Of a stretch of 64,000 nt of DNA, positions 35,263 through 49,531 are shown in pieces. The position numbers and the translations under genes are program-made. How positions within the stretch are numbered: position 1 is the stretch's first letter; the number at the start of each line of letters is the position of its first letter. Source of the DNA: Arthrobacter gengyunqii (GTDB taxonomy: Bacteria > Actinomycetota > Actinomycetes > Actinomycetales > Micrococcaceae); assembly GCF_023022985.1 (NCBI RefSeq), contig NZ_CP095461.1, positions 2,480,001 through 2,544,000 of the forward strand, in the 5' to 3' direction. The notes under the pieces were generated by a model. The model saw only the letters and a program-made list of their open reading frames with translations. It searched no databases and was not told the origin of the DNA.

Positions 35263-35559
35263 CCCTACCACCCGCACCACCAGCCAAAACTCCTGGTGGA
35301 GGGGAAAACATGGGTCACAACCAAACACACCTTTTACGGGGTGCCTGTCATGAAAAAGATGTTCACGCGTAAGAATGAACACTTCCTTTATTCTACGGCA
35401 CCAAACCACCCATAACAGATGATTCAGTACCAGTTCCCTCGGTGACAAACCTCACGGGTTTGTTATCCGGGAACCACATAGTGGACGCAAGCAGCATGAT
35501 CAACACGATCCTTCTTTGGCGGGAACGTTTGAAGTCGTTTCCTGCCCAGATCATGGTGT

Positions 35560-40788
<5,229 letters not shown>

Positions 40789-41031
40789 ATGTGTTACAGA
40801 CACAGCACCGGAGCCAAGGAAAATTGGCTGCACAGTCCTGCACTAAATTCGAAACCAGCTAAAAAAGCTGTCCCATACCCACGGGGTGGGCGGTAACAAC
40901 CAGTTCAACCAATTAAAATAATTGGTATCAATAAACTTGGCACACTATTGAGTTCTCAAACAACAGATGCATCCGAAATACTCGGAAAAACAATAAATGT
41001 TTTTCTTTTCTCTTCGCTGCAGTGTTTCTTT

Positions 41032-41060
41032 ATTCTATTCCATTCGGATTGTTTTAGCAA
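41032..41060 (-). promoter_or_regulatory. rrn promoter candidate, proximal (P2)
   Basis: Minus strand TTGCTA (41060-41055), 17-bp spacer, TAGAAT (41037-41032), about 245 bp before 16S. Confidence 0.65.
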
Positions 41061-41215
41061 TTCCGCGGTATTCGCGGAACCGGGCTGAAACAACCGGATG
41101 AGCCCGTCACGAAGTGTCCGGATTTTCGTCCGTTGCTTTGTTGTGGGCTGTTGCCGGATCGGGAGTCTTGCCTGCGAACCTTGTCCGCCAGGCACTCACC
41201 GGGGCAACTCACTAA

Positions 41216-41244
41216 ACTTTACACAGTGTTCCCGGTCCGCGCAA
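41216..41244 (-). promoter_or_regulatory. rrn promoter candidate, distal (P1)
   Basis: Minus strand TTGCGC (41244-41239), 17-bp spacer, TAAAGT (41221-41216). A weaker match than the proximal one; tandem rrn promoters are common. Confidence 0.5.
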
Positions 41245-41376
41245 ACCGCTGGAGTGTGACCTCCTGCACTCTGCTCAACCGGCACTCCGCAAAGTGTGTG
41301 CGCCGCCGGAAACCGAACGATTAACAGTCTGCGACGCGGGTCCAGCAGCTCGCAAGTTCGCGGGCCGTCGTCTCGC

Positions 41377-42162
41377 TCACAGCGGGGCGTTGCCCCGCAG
41401 ATACTGCAGCTGGGCGGCCACCGACAGTTCCGCTGCTTCGCGCACGTTGGCCGGCACATCTGCGTAGACGATGTCCGCCACTGCGGAAACAGGAGCACCG
41501 GCTCCGGCTTCCTCCAGCGCCGCACGGATTTGCTCCAGCCGTTCCTCGCGGTGGTCCCGGTACGTAAGGACCACGGTGCTGAGGTCAGAAAGCACCGGGC
41601 CGTGCGCCGGAAGCACCGTGGCGTGGCCCAGCTCGGACAGCCGTTCCAAGCTGGCGAAGTAATCCCCCAGCGTTCCGTCCGGAAAGTCCAGCACTGTGGT
41701 GCCCCGGCCAAGGATGGTGTCTCCGGTCAGGACGGATCCGCCGGGTCCGTCGGCGGGCAGGTGGAAGCAGACGGAATCGGAAGTGTGGCCGGGGGTGTGC
41801 AGGACCGTGATGTCCACTCCCCCTGCGTGAAGCTCTTCGCCGTCCGAGAGCGGGTCCCCGCCCACACAGTAGGCAGGGTGGAAAGCGCGGACCGGTGCGC
41901 CGGTCATTTCGGCGAAACGTTCGCTGGCCTCCGTGTGGTCCGGGTGGCGGTGCGTGACGAGGACCAGTTCCACAGTGCCGGCGGAGGCCAGCAACTGCAG
42001 GTGTTCCTCGTCCAGGGGACCCGGGTCCACCACCACCACGTGTTCAGATCCTTCAGCGGCGATGACATAGCTGTTGGTTCCCTCCAGGCTCATGGGACCG
42101 GGGTTCGGTGCCAGGGCGAAGCGGGTCAGCGGGCTGCTGCGGACCAGGGCGGTGGTGGACAT
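41377..42162 (-). CDS. MBL-fold metallohydrolase
   Basis: Protein of 261 aa of the metallo-beta-lactamase superfamily, glyoxalase II/LACTB2-like branch. The zinc motif is THRHPDHTEA, further metal ligands lie in HTPGHTSDSV and TGDTILGRGTT, and a C-terminal helical domain with YRDHREERLEQI follows. The N-terminus NPGPMSLEGTNSYVI is typical of LACTB2-type hydrolases. It lies 23 bp after ilvE on the same strand. Substrate is not predictable; nuclease or thioester hydrolase activity are both known in the family. Confidence 0.88.
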   Translation of the reverse strand: MSTTALVRSSPLTRFALAPNPGPMSLEGTNSYVIAAEGSEHVVVVDPGPLDEEHLQLLASAGTVELVLVTHRHPDHTEASERFAEMTGAPVRAFHPAYCVGGDPLSDGEELHAGGVDITVLHTPGHTSDSVCFHLPADGPGGSVLTGDTILGRGTTVLDFPDGTLGDYFASLERLSELGHATVLPAHGPVLSDLSTVVLTYRDHREERLEQIRAALEEAGAGAPVSAVADIVYADVPANVREAAELSVAAQLQYLRGNAPL

Positions 42163-42185
42163 CGGGTTCCTTTATTAAGCAGGCG

Positions 42186-43292
42186 TTAGGCCAGGCGCGT
42201 CAGCCAGCCGTGGGTGTCTTCCACAGTGCCGGTCTGAACACCCAGAAGCTGTTCGCGGATGGACATGGTGACGGGACCGGCAACGGCGTCAGCCGAGCCG
42301 ATGGTCTCGGTTTCAGTCTTCAGCTCACCCACCGGGGTGATAACCGCGGCGGTGCCGCAGGCAAAGACCTCCGTGATGTCACCGGAGGCCACGCCGTCGC
42401 GCCATTCGTCCAGGGTGATCTTGCGTTCCTGGACGTCCAGTCCGCGGTCGCGGCCCAGCTGGATCACGGAGGAGCGGGTGACGCCGTGCAGGATGGTGCC
42501 GGACAGTGCGGGCGTGACCAGGCTGCCGTCCTTGAAGACAAAGAACACGTTCATGCCCCCGAGCTCTTCCACGGCGTTGTCATTGGCCGCGTCCAGGAAC
42601 AGCACCTGCTTGCAGCCGTGCGCCTCACCTTCCATCTGGGCGATCAGGGAAGCGGCGTAATTGCCGCCGCACTTTGCTTCGCCGGTGCCGCCGATGCCGG
42701 CGCGGGCGTACCTGGTGGAGAGCCAGATGGATACGGGCTTCAGTTCGCCGCCGAAGTAGTTGCCTGCAGGCGAAGCAATGACCCGGTAGGACACCTCACG
42801 TGCCGGACGAACACCCAGGAACGCCTCGGTGGCGATCATGAACGGGCGCAGGTACAGGGCGGCGCCGTCGCCTTCGGGGATCCAGTCCACGTCCACGGAG
42901 ACCAGCCGGCGCAGCGATTCCAGGAACAGCTCTTCGGGCAGTTCCGGCAGTGCCAGGCGGCGGGCGGAGAGATTCATGCGGGCGGCATTTGCTTCCGGGC
43001 GGAACGTCCACACCGAGCCGTCGGCGTGACGGTACGCCTTGAGCCCCTCGAAGATTTCCTGGCCGTAGTGCAGCACGGCGGCTGCGGGGTCCATGGCGAT
43101 GGGACCGTACGGTTCGATCCGGGCGTTCTGCCACACACCGGTGCCGCTTTCATCCGCCTTGTAATCAATGACGGCGGTGTGATCCGTGAAGTAGTCTCCG
43201 AATCCGGGGTTGGCCAGGATGGCCGCACGCTCCTCGGCCGGTTTCGGGTGGGCAGAGAGCTGCTGGGTGAATTCCAGAGCGCTGACAGACAT
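42186..43292 (-). CDS. ilvE: Branched-chain amino acid aminotransferase
   Basis: PLP class IV aminotransferase of 368 aa, last step of Leu, Ile and Val synthesis. It has YGQEIFEGLKAYRHADG, the RPFMIATEAFLGVRPA block, the PLP Lys in EAKCGGNYAASL, and GMNVFFVFKDG followed by LSGTILHGVTR. ATG after GGAGG. It follows leuB by 61 bp on the same strand, so leucine synthesis continues here from the leuCD locus 24 kb away. Confidence 0.96.
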   Translation of the reverse strand: MSVSALEFTQQLSAHPKPAEERAAILANPGFGDYFTDHTAVIDYKADESGTGVWQNARIEPYGPIAMDPAAAVLHYGQEIFEGLKAYRHADGSVWTFRPEANAARMNLSARRLALPELPEELFLESLRRLVSVDVDWIPEGDGAALYLRPFMIATEAFLGVRPAREVSYRVIASPAGNYFGGELKPVSIWLSTRYARAGIGGTGEAKCGGNYAASLIAQMEGEAHGCKQVLFLDAANDNAVEELGGMNVFFVFKDGSLVTPALSGTILHGVTRSSVIQLGRDRGLDVQERKITLDEWRDGVASGDITEVFACGTAAVITPVGELKTETETIGSADAVAGPVTMSIREQLLGVQTGTVEDTHGWLTRLA

Positions 43293-43353
43293 TTTTCCTC
43301 CACGGTGGGCGGCGCGGGCCGTCCGACGAATTGGTTATTGATACTTCCCGAGC

Positions 43354-44415
43354 TTATGACACCGCTGCGGCTATCGCATTGCCGACTTCCGCCGTCGTGC
43401 GCGGTTTGCCGGTTCGTGCGGCGACGTCCTCCTCCACCGCGCGCTCCACGCGGGCGGCCTCTTTTTCGAGACCCAGGTGGCGCAGCAGCAGGGCGGCGGA
43501 GAGGATGGCGGCGGTGGGGTCGGCTTTCTGCTGACCGGCAATGTCGGGGGCGGAGCCGTGCACCGGCTCGAACATGGAGGGGAAGGTGCCGTCCATGTTG
43601 ATGTTGCCGGACGCCGCCAGGCCGATGCCGCCGGTCACCGCGGCGGCGAGGTCGGTGATGATGTCGCCGAAGAGGTTGTCCGTGACGATCACGTCAAAGC
43701 GTGACGGATCAGTCACCAGGAAGATGGTGGCCGCGTCCACGTGCAGGTAGTCGTGGCTGACTTCGGGGAATTCGACGGCGACGTTCTCCACGGTGCGCTT
43801 CCAGAGCCGGCCGGCGTAAACCAGCACGTTGTGCTTGTGCACCAGGGTGAGCTTTTTGCGCGGCCGCTCACTGGCGCGCCGGAACGCGTCCCGGACCACG
43901 CGTTCCACGCCGTAGGCCGTGTTCAGGGAGACCTCGGTGGCAACTTCGTGCGGAGTTCCTTCGCGGAGCACTCCCCCGTTGCCGGTGTACGGGCCCTCGG
44001 TGCCTTCGCGCACCACGATGAAATCCACAGTGCCGGGGTTGGACAGCGGGCTGGCGACCCCGGGGTAGAGCCGGGAGGGCCGCAGATTCACGTAGTGGTC
44101 CAGGCTGAAGCGCAGCTTGAGCAGCATTTCCCGTTCAATGAGCCCGGAGGGAATGCTCTTGTCTCCCGGAGCGGCTCCGACGGCGCCGAACAGGATGACG
44201 TCGTGGCCCTTGAGCGCCTCCAGGGTGGAGTCCGGCAGGGTTTCGCCGGTGGCCAGCCAGTGCTCGGCGCCAAGCGGATACTCGGTCAACTCGAACTGCA
44301 CGGGGCCGCCGTCGGTCACGGCAAGGAGCACCTTCACGGCCTCTGCGGTGACTTCAGGGCCAATGCCGTCACCGGGAATGACGGCCAGGGAAACGGTGGA
44401 AGACTCTTCGCTCAT
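43354..44415 (-). CDS. leuB: 3-isopropylmalate dehydrogenase
   Basis: NAD-dependent beta-decarboxylating dehydrogenase of 353 aa, third step of leucine synthesis. It shows [72 protein letters not shown] and [15 protein letters not shown]. The 55 bp upstream hold a TAGAAT just before the ATG but no copy of the leuCD palindrome, so shared regulation by the IclR protein is not supported by a visible site. Confidence 0.96.
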   Translation of the reverse strand: MSEESSTVSLAVIPGDGIGPEVTAEAVKVLLAVTDGGPVQFELTEYPLGAEHWLATGETLPDSTLEALKGHDVILFGAVGAAPGDKSIPSGLIEREMLLKLRFSLDHYVNLRPSRLYPGVASPLSNPGTVDFIVVREGTEGPYTGNGGVLREGTPHEVATEVSLNTAYGVERVVRDAFRRASERPRKKLTLVHKHNVLVYAGRLWKRTVENVAVEFPEVSHDYLHVDAATIFLVTDPSRFDVIVTDNLFGDIITDLAAAVTGGIGLAASGNINMDGTFPSMFEPVHGSAPDIAGQQKADPTAAILSAALLLRHLGLEKEAARVERAVEEDVAARTGKPRTTAEVGNAIAAAVS

Positions 44416-44470
44416 GCCGCCATTCTAGGAACGGGGTCCACATCCCGGGCAAACCGTTCCATATGCTGGA

Positions 44471-46816
44471 CTATATTAAGCCGGCGGGATAGATGAGCGT
44501 GAGGTGGCTGTCTGCGTCGTTGCCGCTGGCGCCGTCCACGTGGACCAATTGCCCCAAGTACGGCGGTCCGGGCCGGGGGCCCGGTTCCACTGCTGCCAGC
44601 GGACTCCAGCCCTCCCCCGTGTCCCGAACGATCCGGATGCTCTGCCAGTCCCCGAAGGCCGCACCGCTCAGCAGATCCTCCAACAGGGTGCGCGGCTGCC
44701 CCGGACGCCAGTCGCAGATCCAGTCGATGCCGCGCTGGCGGAGGTCCTCGGCGTCGGCGTTCCGTGTGCGTTCCAGCGGAATGCCCGCCTGCGCCAGCAG
44801 ATCCGCCTCAGCATCCTCAGCGGTCTCGGCGAGCACGAGCGCCGGGCGCACCGACTGGCCCCTGAGTTCACGGGCCGTGTCCCCGGTGAGCCGCTCCACG
44901 TGCACCGCTGCGCGGGCAGGCTGCGGTGCGGCCGCGGGAATGCCAAGGGTCCGGAACAGGACGGCCAGGGCATGGCCGGACAGATGGGCACGGTAGACGG
45001 TGCGCAGCTGCGCCCAGGCCGCCGTTTTGCGGGCAGCCTCGTTTCCCATCCAGCGGGCAAGGTGCGCGCGGTAGACATCCTCATCGGCCGAGACGGGAAA
45101 AGCATCGCCGAGGCAGCTGCGGATGCCCTGTCCGTCAGCGCTGTACACCACGGTGCCGCTGGCGGCGATCTCCACCACCCGGCGCGAAAACATGGTCTCG
45201 GACCAGGGGGCGGAGTTGAAGTTCAGATGCACCGGAAAGGCCTTGTACGCCTCAAGCGTTTCCGTGTAGGTCAGGCCGCCGCGGATCCGATCCCGCAGTT
45301 CCTCCGGGTAGGCCTTGCGGGCGGCGGGGTCATTGCTGTGCCGATCGAAGATCACCGGTCCGTGCGGATGGCTCGACGCGAACAGCCGGAGCATCTGCCG
45401 GGACCGTTCCGGGAATCGCGAACCGTAGTACGTGCCCGCATAAGCCACGGCTGTTTCCCGTGCCGCAGTGCCCGGCAGCGGGTTGTGAAGGGCCGGGTCC
45501 GCGAAAAAGGTCAGCGAGGAGTGCGTCAGTCCCCGGGCGCGCGGGTTCTCCTGATAGTGCGGAAGCGACCCGTGGTCGGTGGTCAGCACATGGTCAAACA
45601 GGCCGGCGACGCGGCGGAACCGGCGGTAATGGATGGGATCTTCCTTATTCCAGAAGACGGTGGGGATGCCGCGGGAACGGCAGGCCGCCACCACCGCCGC
45701 CAGGTTTTCGTAGCCCTTTTGATCCGTGTAGTAGTCCGAGACTTCCCAGGCGCCGGCGTTTCCCAGCCAGGCGGATTCTACGATGAGGGCATCCCACGGC
45801 TCGGCATCCAGCTGCTGCTGCCAGCCGTCGGGGGTGACGGCGGTGGTGTGCAGGGAGTTTTCCAGCAGCCGGCCGGTGAATTCGTCGCAGATGATGCCGG
45901 CGTGCAGGTCCTGCAGCGCGCGCAGCGGCGCGGTGGTCCGGCCGGGCAGCGCTTCCAGCGTGACGGGATCCGCGTCGGCTTCTTCGTCCCACACTGCGGA
46001 ATCGGGCAGATCCGGGGCCGGTTCAAACGCGACAGCGATGCCCAGCCGGCGCCCGGCCACCAGGACCGCCAGACGGGTGGCTTCCCCGCCGTCGGCCAGC
46101 AGCACCGCAGGGCGGCGCAGCCGCGCCTCGCGCACAATCGCGTCAGCGGCGCGGTCCACAAAGTGGTGCGGATTCGCGGCCCGGATGTCGGCGTCCGGGC
46201 TGTGGACCGCGACAAAGCCGGCGGGGTCTTCGGCGCAGATCCTGCGCGGATAGCCGAACGGCTGGCCGGTGTCCCAGGGAAAGCCCGGGCGGAAAAGGAC
46301 GACGACGTCGCTGCCGCGTTGCGCTGCCCGTCGCGCGGCGTTGAGGTGCTCCTCGGAATCGGCGACCACCAGGACGCGGTTGGGTTCACGGGTGTAGGCC
46401 GGGGACAGGGTCCGGGGCGGAACGGGATAGCCGGCCAGCGGGGCTTCGGGTTCGGCGGACGCGGCAGCGGGGGCGGGCGCGGAAGCGCCCGGCATGGAAG
46501 TGGCCGGCGTGGCGGCGGTGTTTCCGCGCAGTTTCCTTGCCAGTGCCTTGGCTCGCCGGGTCAGGGGTGCCGGAGCGGCGGCGGCGCGCTGCTTCAGGGC
46601 TGCATTTTCTTCGCGGAAGGCCCGCAGCGAGCCGTTGGCAGAGGACAGTTCCCGGTGCAGGTCATTTTTGGCGGTGAGCATGTCCTCGTAGTCGCGCTGG
46701 TAGGCGGCAGCCTGCTGCTCCGCCCAGGCCAGGCGGGAGGCAAGGTAGGATATTTCCGCCTGTTCGCCGTCGGGCGCGGGCAGCGAGGGGTCGCCCTGTT
46801 CATCACGGTGGGGCAT
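44471..46816 (-). CDS. CgeB-like glycosyltransferase with degenerate N-terminal GT4 half
   Basis: Protein of 781 aa, a shortened paralogue of the protein at 1-3420. Residues about 20-85 are a coiled coil. About 140-300 keep the outline of a GT4 acceptor half (VLVVADSEEHLNAARRAAQR, FRPGFPWD, AGRRLGIAVAFE) but lack the nucleotide-sugar half. About 330-640 are the CgeB-like transferase: DALIVESAWLGNAGAWE, IPTVFWNKEDPIHYRRF, LNFNSAPWSETMFSRRVVEIAASG. The C-terminal 130 residues are a GT2-like remnant without an acidic metal motif. ATG follows AAGGA and directly the stop of the previous gene. Glycan synthesis role inferred from family and operon. Confidence 0.85.
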   Translation of the reverse strand: MPHRDEQGDPSLPAPDGEQAEISYLASRLAWAEQQAAAYQRDYEDMLTAKNDLHRELSSANGSLRAFREENAALKQRAAAAPAPLTRRAKALARKLRGNTAATPATSMPGASAPAPAAASAEPEAPLAGYPVPPRTLSPAYTREPNRVLVVADSEEHLNAARRAAQRGSDVVVLFRPGFPWDTGQPFGYPRRICAEDPAGFVAVHSPDADIRAANPHHFVDRAADAIVREARLRRPAVLLADGGEATRLAVLVAGRRLGIAVAFEPAPDLPDSAVWDEEADADPVTLEALPGRTTAPLRALQDLHAGIICDEFTGRLLENSLHTTAVTPDGWQQQLDAEPWDALIVESAWLGNAGAWEVSDYYTDQKGYENLAAVVAACRSRGIPTVFWNKEDPIHYRRFRRVAGLFDHVLTTDHGSLPHYQENPRARGLTHSSLTFFADPALHNPLPGTAARETAVAYAGTYYGSRFPERSRQMLRLFASSHPHGPVIFDRHSNDPAARKAYPEELRDRIRGGLTYTETLEAYKAFPVHLNFNSAPWSETMFSRRVVEIAASGTVVYSADGQGIRSCLGDAFPVSADEDVYRAHLARWMGNEAARKTAAWAQLRTVYRAHLSGHALAVLFRTLGIPAAAPQPARAAVHVERLTGDTARELRGQSVRPALVLAETAEDAEADLLAQAGIPLERTRNADAEDLRQRGIDWICDWRPGQPRTLLEDLLSGAAFGDWQSIRIVRDTGEGWSPLAAVEPGPRPGPPYLGQLVHVDGASGNDADSHLTLIYPAGLI

Positions 46817-49531
46817 TTAGTCCTTCTCCAGTTCCAGCACGGACTCGAAGATGCGCGCACAGTTGCCGGCATCGCGGTAGGCAAAGGTTCCGGCTGCCCG
46901 TCCGGTGTAGACCGGGCTGCCGGCGAATCCGTTCCGTTCCAATGCCTCGAGGTTTTCGAGAAGCTCATCGACGCTGCCCGCAACGGGGCCAAAGCCGTCG
47001 CGGCGATAGTCGAAGTAGCCGGGGCGGGCCGGGTGGTCGCCGCGCAGGAAGGTTGCCGCATCGAACTGGAAGTAGAGCACGTTGCGGTCGATGTACGCGG
47101 CGTCAAAGGCAGTGGAGGAATAGTCGGTGACAAACGCGGCCGATTCCAGCACCAGGTCATGCAGGCTGACGCCGGGCCGGGGATACAGCTCCACGTGTCC
47201 GGGCAGGGCGTCGCCGGTGAGTTCCGCCGCCAGTGACGGATGGACGAAGAAGGCCAGCCGGAAGCCGGTGCGGCGCAGCAGGGCGAGCAGGCGGGGATCC
47301 GAGATGAACGCCATCCACTGCCGGTAGAACGCGCTGTCCAGCAGGATGGCGCGGCGCTCCGCGGCAGTGGCGGCCCGGCTCATGTCCTCCGCCACGTTCA
47401 TCCGCCAGGTGGGCATGACCGTGATGGTGGTGGGGGCCGATCCCTGCCGCTCCAGCTGTTCCGCCCGCTGGTGCAGGGCGTCGAAGCGGGCCAGCCCGGT
47501 CAGCCGCACCTCGCGTTCGGTCACGGTGTAGACGCTGCCGTCCGCGGTCAGTGAGGCATATTCGGCCGGGGTGCTGGTGATGAAACGGTCCAGGCGTTTG
47601 TCATTGAGCCACCGGGAGAGGTCATTCCAGATCACTCCGTGCTGCAGGAACACAAACCTGCCGGCGCCGCCGCCAAAACGCCTGCGGTCAATCGGAAAGT
47701 AGGACGGCAGAGCCGCGTCGGAGGAGATCCGGTACTTTGCGTTCAGCGCCAGGAGCACCAGTTCGTCGCTGCCCCAGGGCACGAGCCGGAAGCCTTCGTC
47801 CTGCAGCCGGGACCAGTCCGGTGAATCGCTCTTGAGCACAAACCAGGCGTTGATGTCCGGCTGGTGGCGGGCGAGGTACCGGTAGAAGTGCTCGCCGTTG
47901 TCGAAACCGTGGTCAGGGCGGTCCATCACCAGCCAGGCGTCCTGATACCGGGCGCGGACTTCGGGAGTTGCGGCGCGCAGCTTCAGTTGTTCGTCTGCGG
48001 CAGCCTGTCCTTCCTCCGGGGGCGAGACGGGCGTGATGCCGAAGCGGCCGAGGTCCGGCGTCGGACCCGCCGACGTTCCTGCGCCCGGATGGAAGGCGCG
48101 GCGTACCCGGGACTGAACCCGGCGGCGGAGCCCGGCGGCGGGAATGAGGCGGGCCGCCCGCAGCGCGGTGCGTTCCGGCAGCGCAATGTCCAGGCGCAGA
48201 TCCGCTGATGTGTCCTTGGGCAGATAGCGTGCCTGCGGGGGTCCCGGCCGGGACCGGGTTTCGAGCGTGCTGCCGTCCAGGTCGCAGCGCGGCTCTTCGG
48301 CGGCCGGGAAATGGACCACCCGCTGCCAGGCGAACACCTCGCCGAAGAATTCGTGGGTAATCCGCTTGGCGGTGGCGGGAGTCAGCGGTGATCCGGCCGG
48401 ATCGAGATACTGCTCGGCGGGCGCATCTCCGCGGTAGAAGTACGCGTACCTGCGCACGCTGCTCTGCGGCGAGGGCGAGTCGACGTACCAGACGGCGGGA
48501 GCGTTCCCCTTGAAGCGCAGGGCCACCGCGGTGCGGATGTCGATGCTGACCGGCACCAGGGCAAAGTCCAGGATCGCTTCGGTGTCGATGAAGGAGAAGA
48601 TGCGTTCCAGCCGCTGCAGGAAGTCCCCCCGCTGTGCAGGGGTAAGTCCGGCGACGGGGTGGCGCATGGCGCGGTCCGCCAGGAAGTACCACATGACGTC
48701 GTACAGCACCGTGTTCTGCGCCCACCGCGGGGCGGAACCGTGTTCCTCGGCCAGCGCCTGCAGCAGGGCCAGGTATCCGTGGTCGAGGACGGAGGTGTAG
48801 CGGTGGTCCGAGGCCCAGCCCGACTGGGCCAGCGACGTGCCCGCGGCGCGCTGCCGGTAGTAGTACCGGGCGTCGGGAACCAGTCCGATGGTGGGCCGGG
48901 GGCAGCTGTTCAGGTAGCGGACCACCAGGTGCGCGTCCTCGAAGGTGGGCCGGATCCGCTCGTCGAACCGCAGCCCGGCGGTGTCCAGCACTGCCTTGCG
49001 CAGGAACACGGTGCCGGCGCTGAGGTGAACGTAGTGGGGTTCCCGGTTCAAATCCACGATGCGCTCGCCGGAGAGGAATTTCCAGGCCAGCGCGTGGGTG
49101 TCCCGCAGCTCCCCCGTGTCTTCGAAGAACTGGATCAGGCGTCCGGTCACCGCTGCCGCCGTACCCCTGCGGTCGCGGCGGATGAAGCCCGCTACCCGGT
49201 CCAGGTATCCGGGATCCAGCACGTCGTCGGGGTCGCAGAACGTGATCCAGGGGTTGCGGGCAAGGTCCAGTCCGCGGTTCCGGGCTGCACCGGGGCCGCC
49301 GTTGGCGCCGGTCAGGATTCGGATCTGCTGCGGATATTTGCGCTGCCAGGCTTCCATCCGCGCCAGGGAAGAGTCGGTGGAGCCGTCATCGACGAGGATG
49401 ATGTCCAGCCGGGCGAACGGATAACGCTGCTGCTCCAGGGATTCCAGAAAGGCATCCAGGTACGCCTCAGCGTTGTACACGGCGGACACGATGGAGAACA
49501 GCGCCTGCCCCTTTCCTCCCGGTCCGCTCAT
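46817..49531 (-). CDS. GT2 glycosyltransferase fused to a CDP-glycerol glycerophosphotransferase (TagF-like) domain
   Basis: Protein of 904 aa with two activities suggested. Residues about 10-230 form a GT2 domain (FSIVSAVYNAEAYL, DIILVDDGSTDSSL, GGPGAARNRGLDLA, FCDPDDVLDPGYL). The C-terminal half (about 540-900) is TagF-like: FVFLQHGVIWNDLSRWLN, ITVMPTWRMN, ELYPRPGVSLHDLVLESAAFVTDYSSTAFDAAYI, the family's HG and DYSS motifs. Known relatives polymerise glycerol- or ribitol-phosphate in teichoic acids, so the product could be a sugar-phosphate polymer. Overlaps the upstream GT4 gene by ATGA and abuts the downstream gene. Confidence 0.86.
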   Translation of the reverse strand: MSGPGGKGQALFSIVSAVYNAEAYLDAFLESLEQQRYPFARLDIILVDDGSTDSSLARMEAWQRKYPQQIRILTGANGGPGAARNRGLDLARNPWITFCDPDDVLDPGYLDRVAGFIRRDRRGTAAAVTGRLIQFFEDTGELRDTHALAWKFLSGERIVDLNREPHYVHLSAGTVFLRKAVLDTAGLRFDERIRPTFEDAHLVVRYLNSCPRPTIGLVPDARYYYRQRAAGTSLAQSGWASDHRYTSVLDHGYLALLQALAEEHGSAPRWAQNTVLYDVMWYFLADRAMRHPVAGLTPAQRGDFLQRLERIFSFIDTEAILDFALVPVSIDIRTAVALRFKGNAPAVWYVDSPSPQSSVRRYAYFYRGDAPAEQYLDPAGSPLTPATAKRITHEFFGEVFAWQRVVHFPAAEEPRCDLDGSTLETRSRPGPPQARYLPKDTSADLRLDIALPERTALRAARLIPAAGLRRRVQSRVRRAFHPGAGTSAGPTPDLGRFGITPVSPPEEGQAAADEQLKLRAATPEVRARYQDAWLVMDRPDHGFDNGEHFYRYLARHQPDINAWFVLKSDSPDWSRLQDEGFRLVPWGSDELVLLALNAKYRISSDAALPSYFPIDRRRFGGGAGRFVFLQHGVIWNDLSRWLNDKRLDRFITSTPAEYASLTADGSVYTVTEREVRLTGLARFDALHQRAEQLERQGSAPTTITVMPTWRMNVAEDMSRAATAAERRAILLDSAFYRQWMAFISDPRLLALLRRTGFRLAFFVHPSLAAELTGDALPGHVELYPRPGVSLHDLVLESAAFVTDYSSTAFDAAYIDRNVLYFQFDAATFLRGDHPARPGYFDYRRDGFGPVAGSVDELLENLEALERNGFAGSPVYTGRAAGTFAYRDAGNCARIFESVLELEKD

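Larger units (their letters stand above)
40789..41376 (-). other. rrn leader and promoter region, no gene
   Basis: 588 bp between the MBL-fold gene and 16S. It contains two promoter candidates and, on the minus strand at 40966-40936, TTGTTTGAGAACTCAATAGTG, which is repeated in the 16S-23S spacer and is the likely antitermination site. It is locally AT-rich and shows no coding frame. Confidence 0.75.

Noticed and set aside
44416..44470. A second NdgR/LtbR operator before leuB
   Set aside because: No sequence close to TCTCAAATATTGAGA is present there.
44504..47236. A 910-codon open frame on the plus strand
   Set aside because: It lies antisense to two well-supported glycosyltransferase genes, has low-complexity Arg/Gly/Val composition and no domain. 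Such frames are common opposite high-GC genes.
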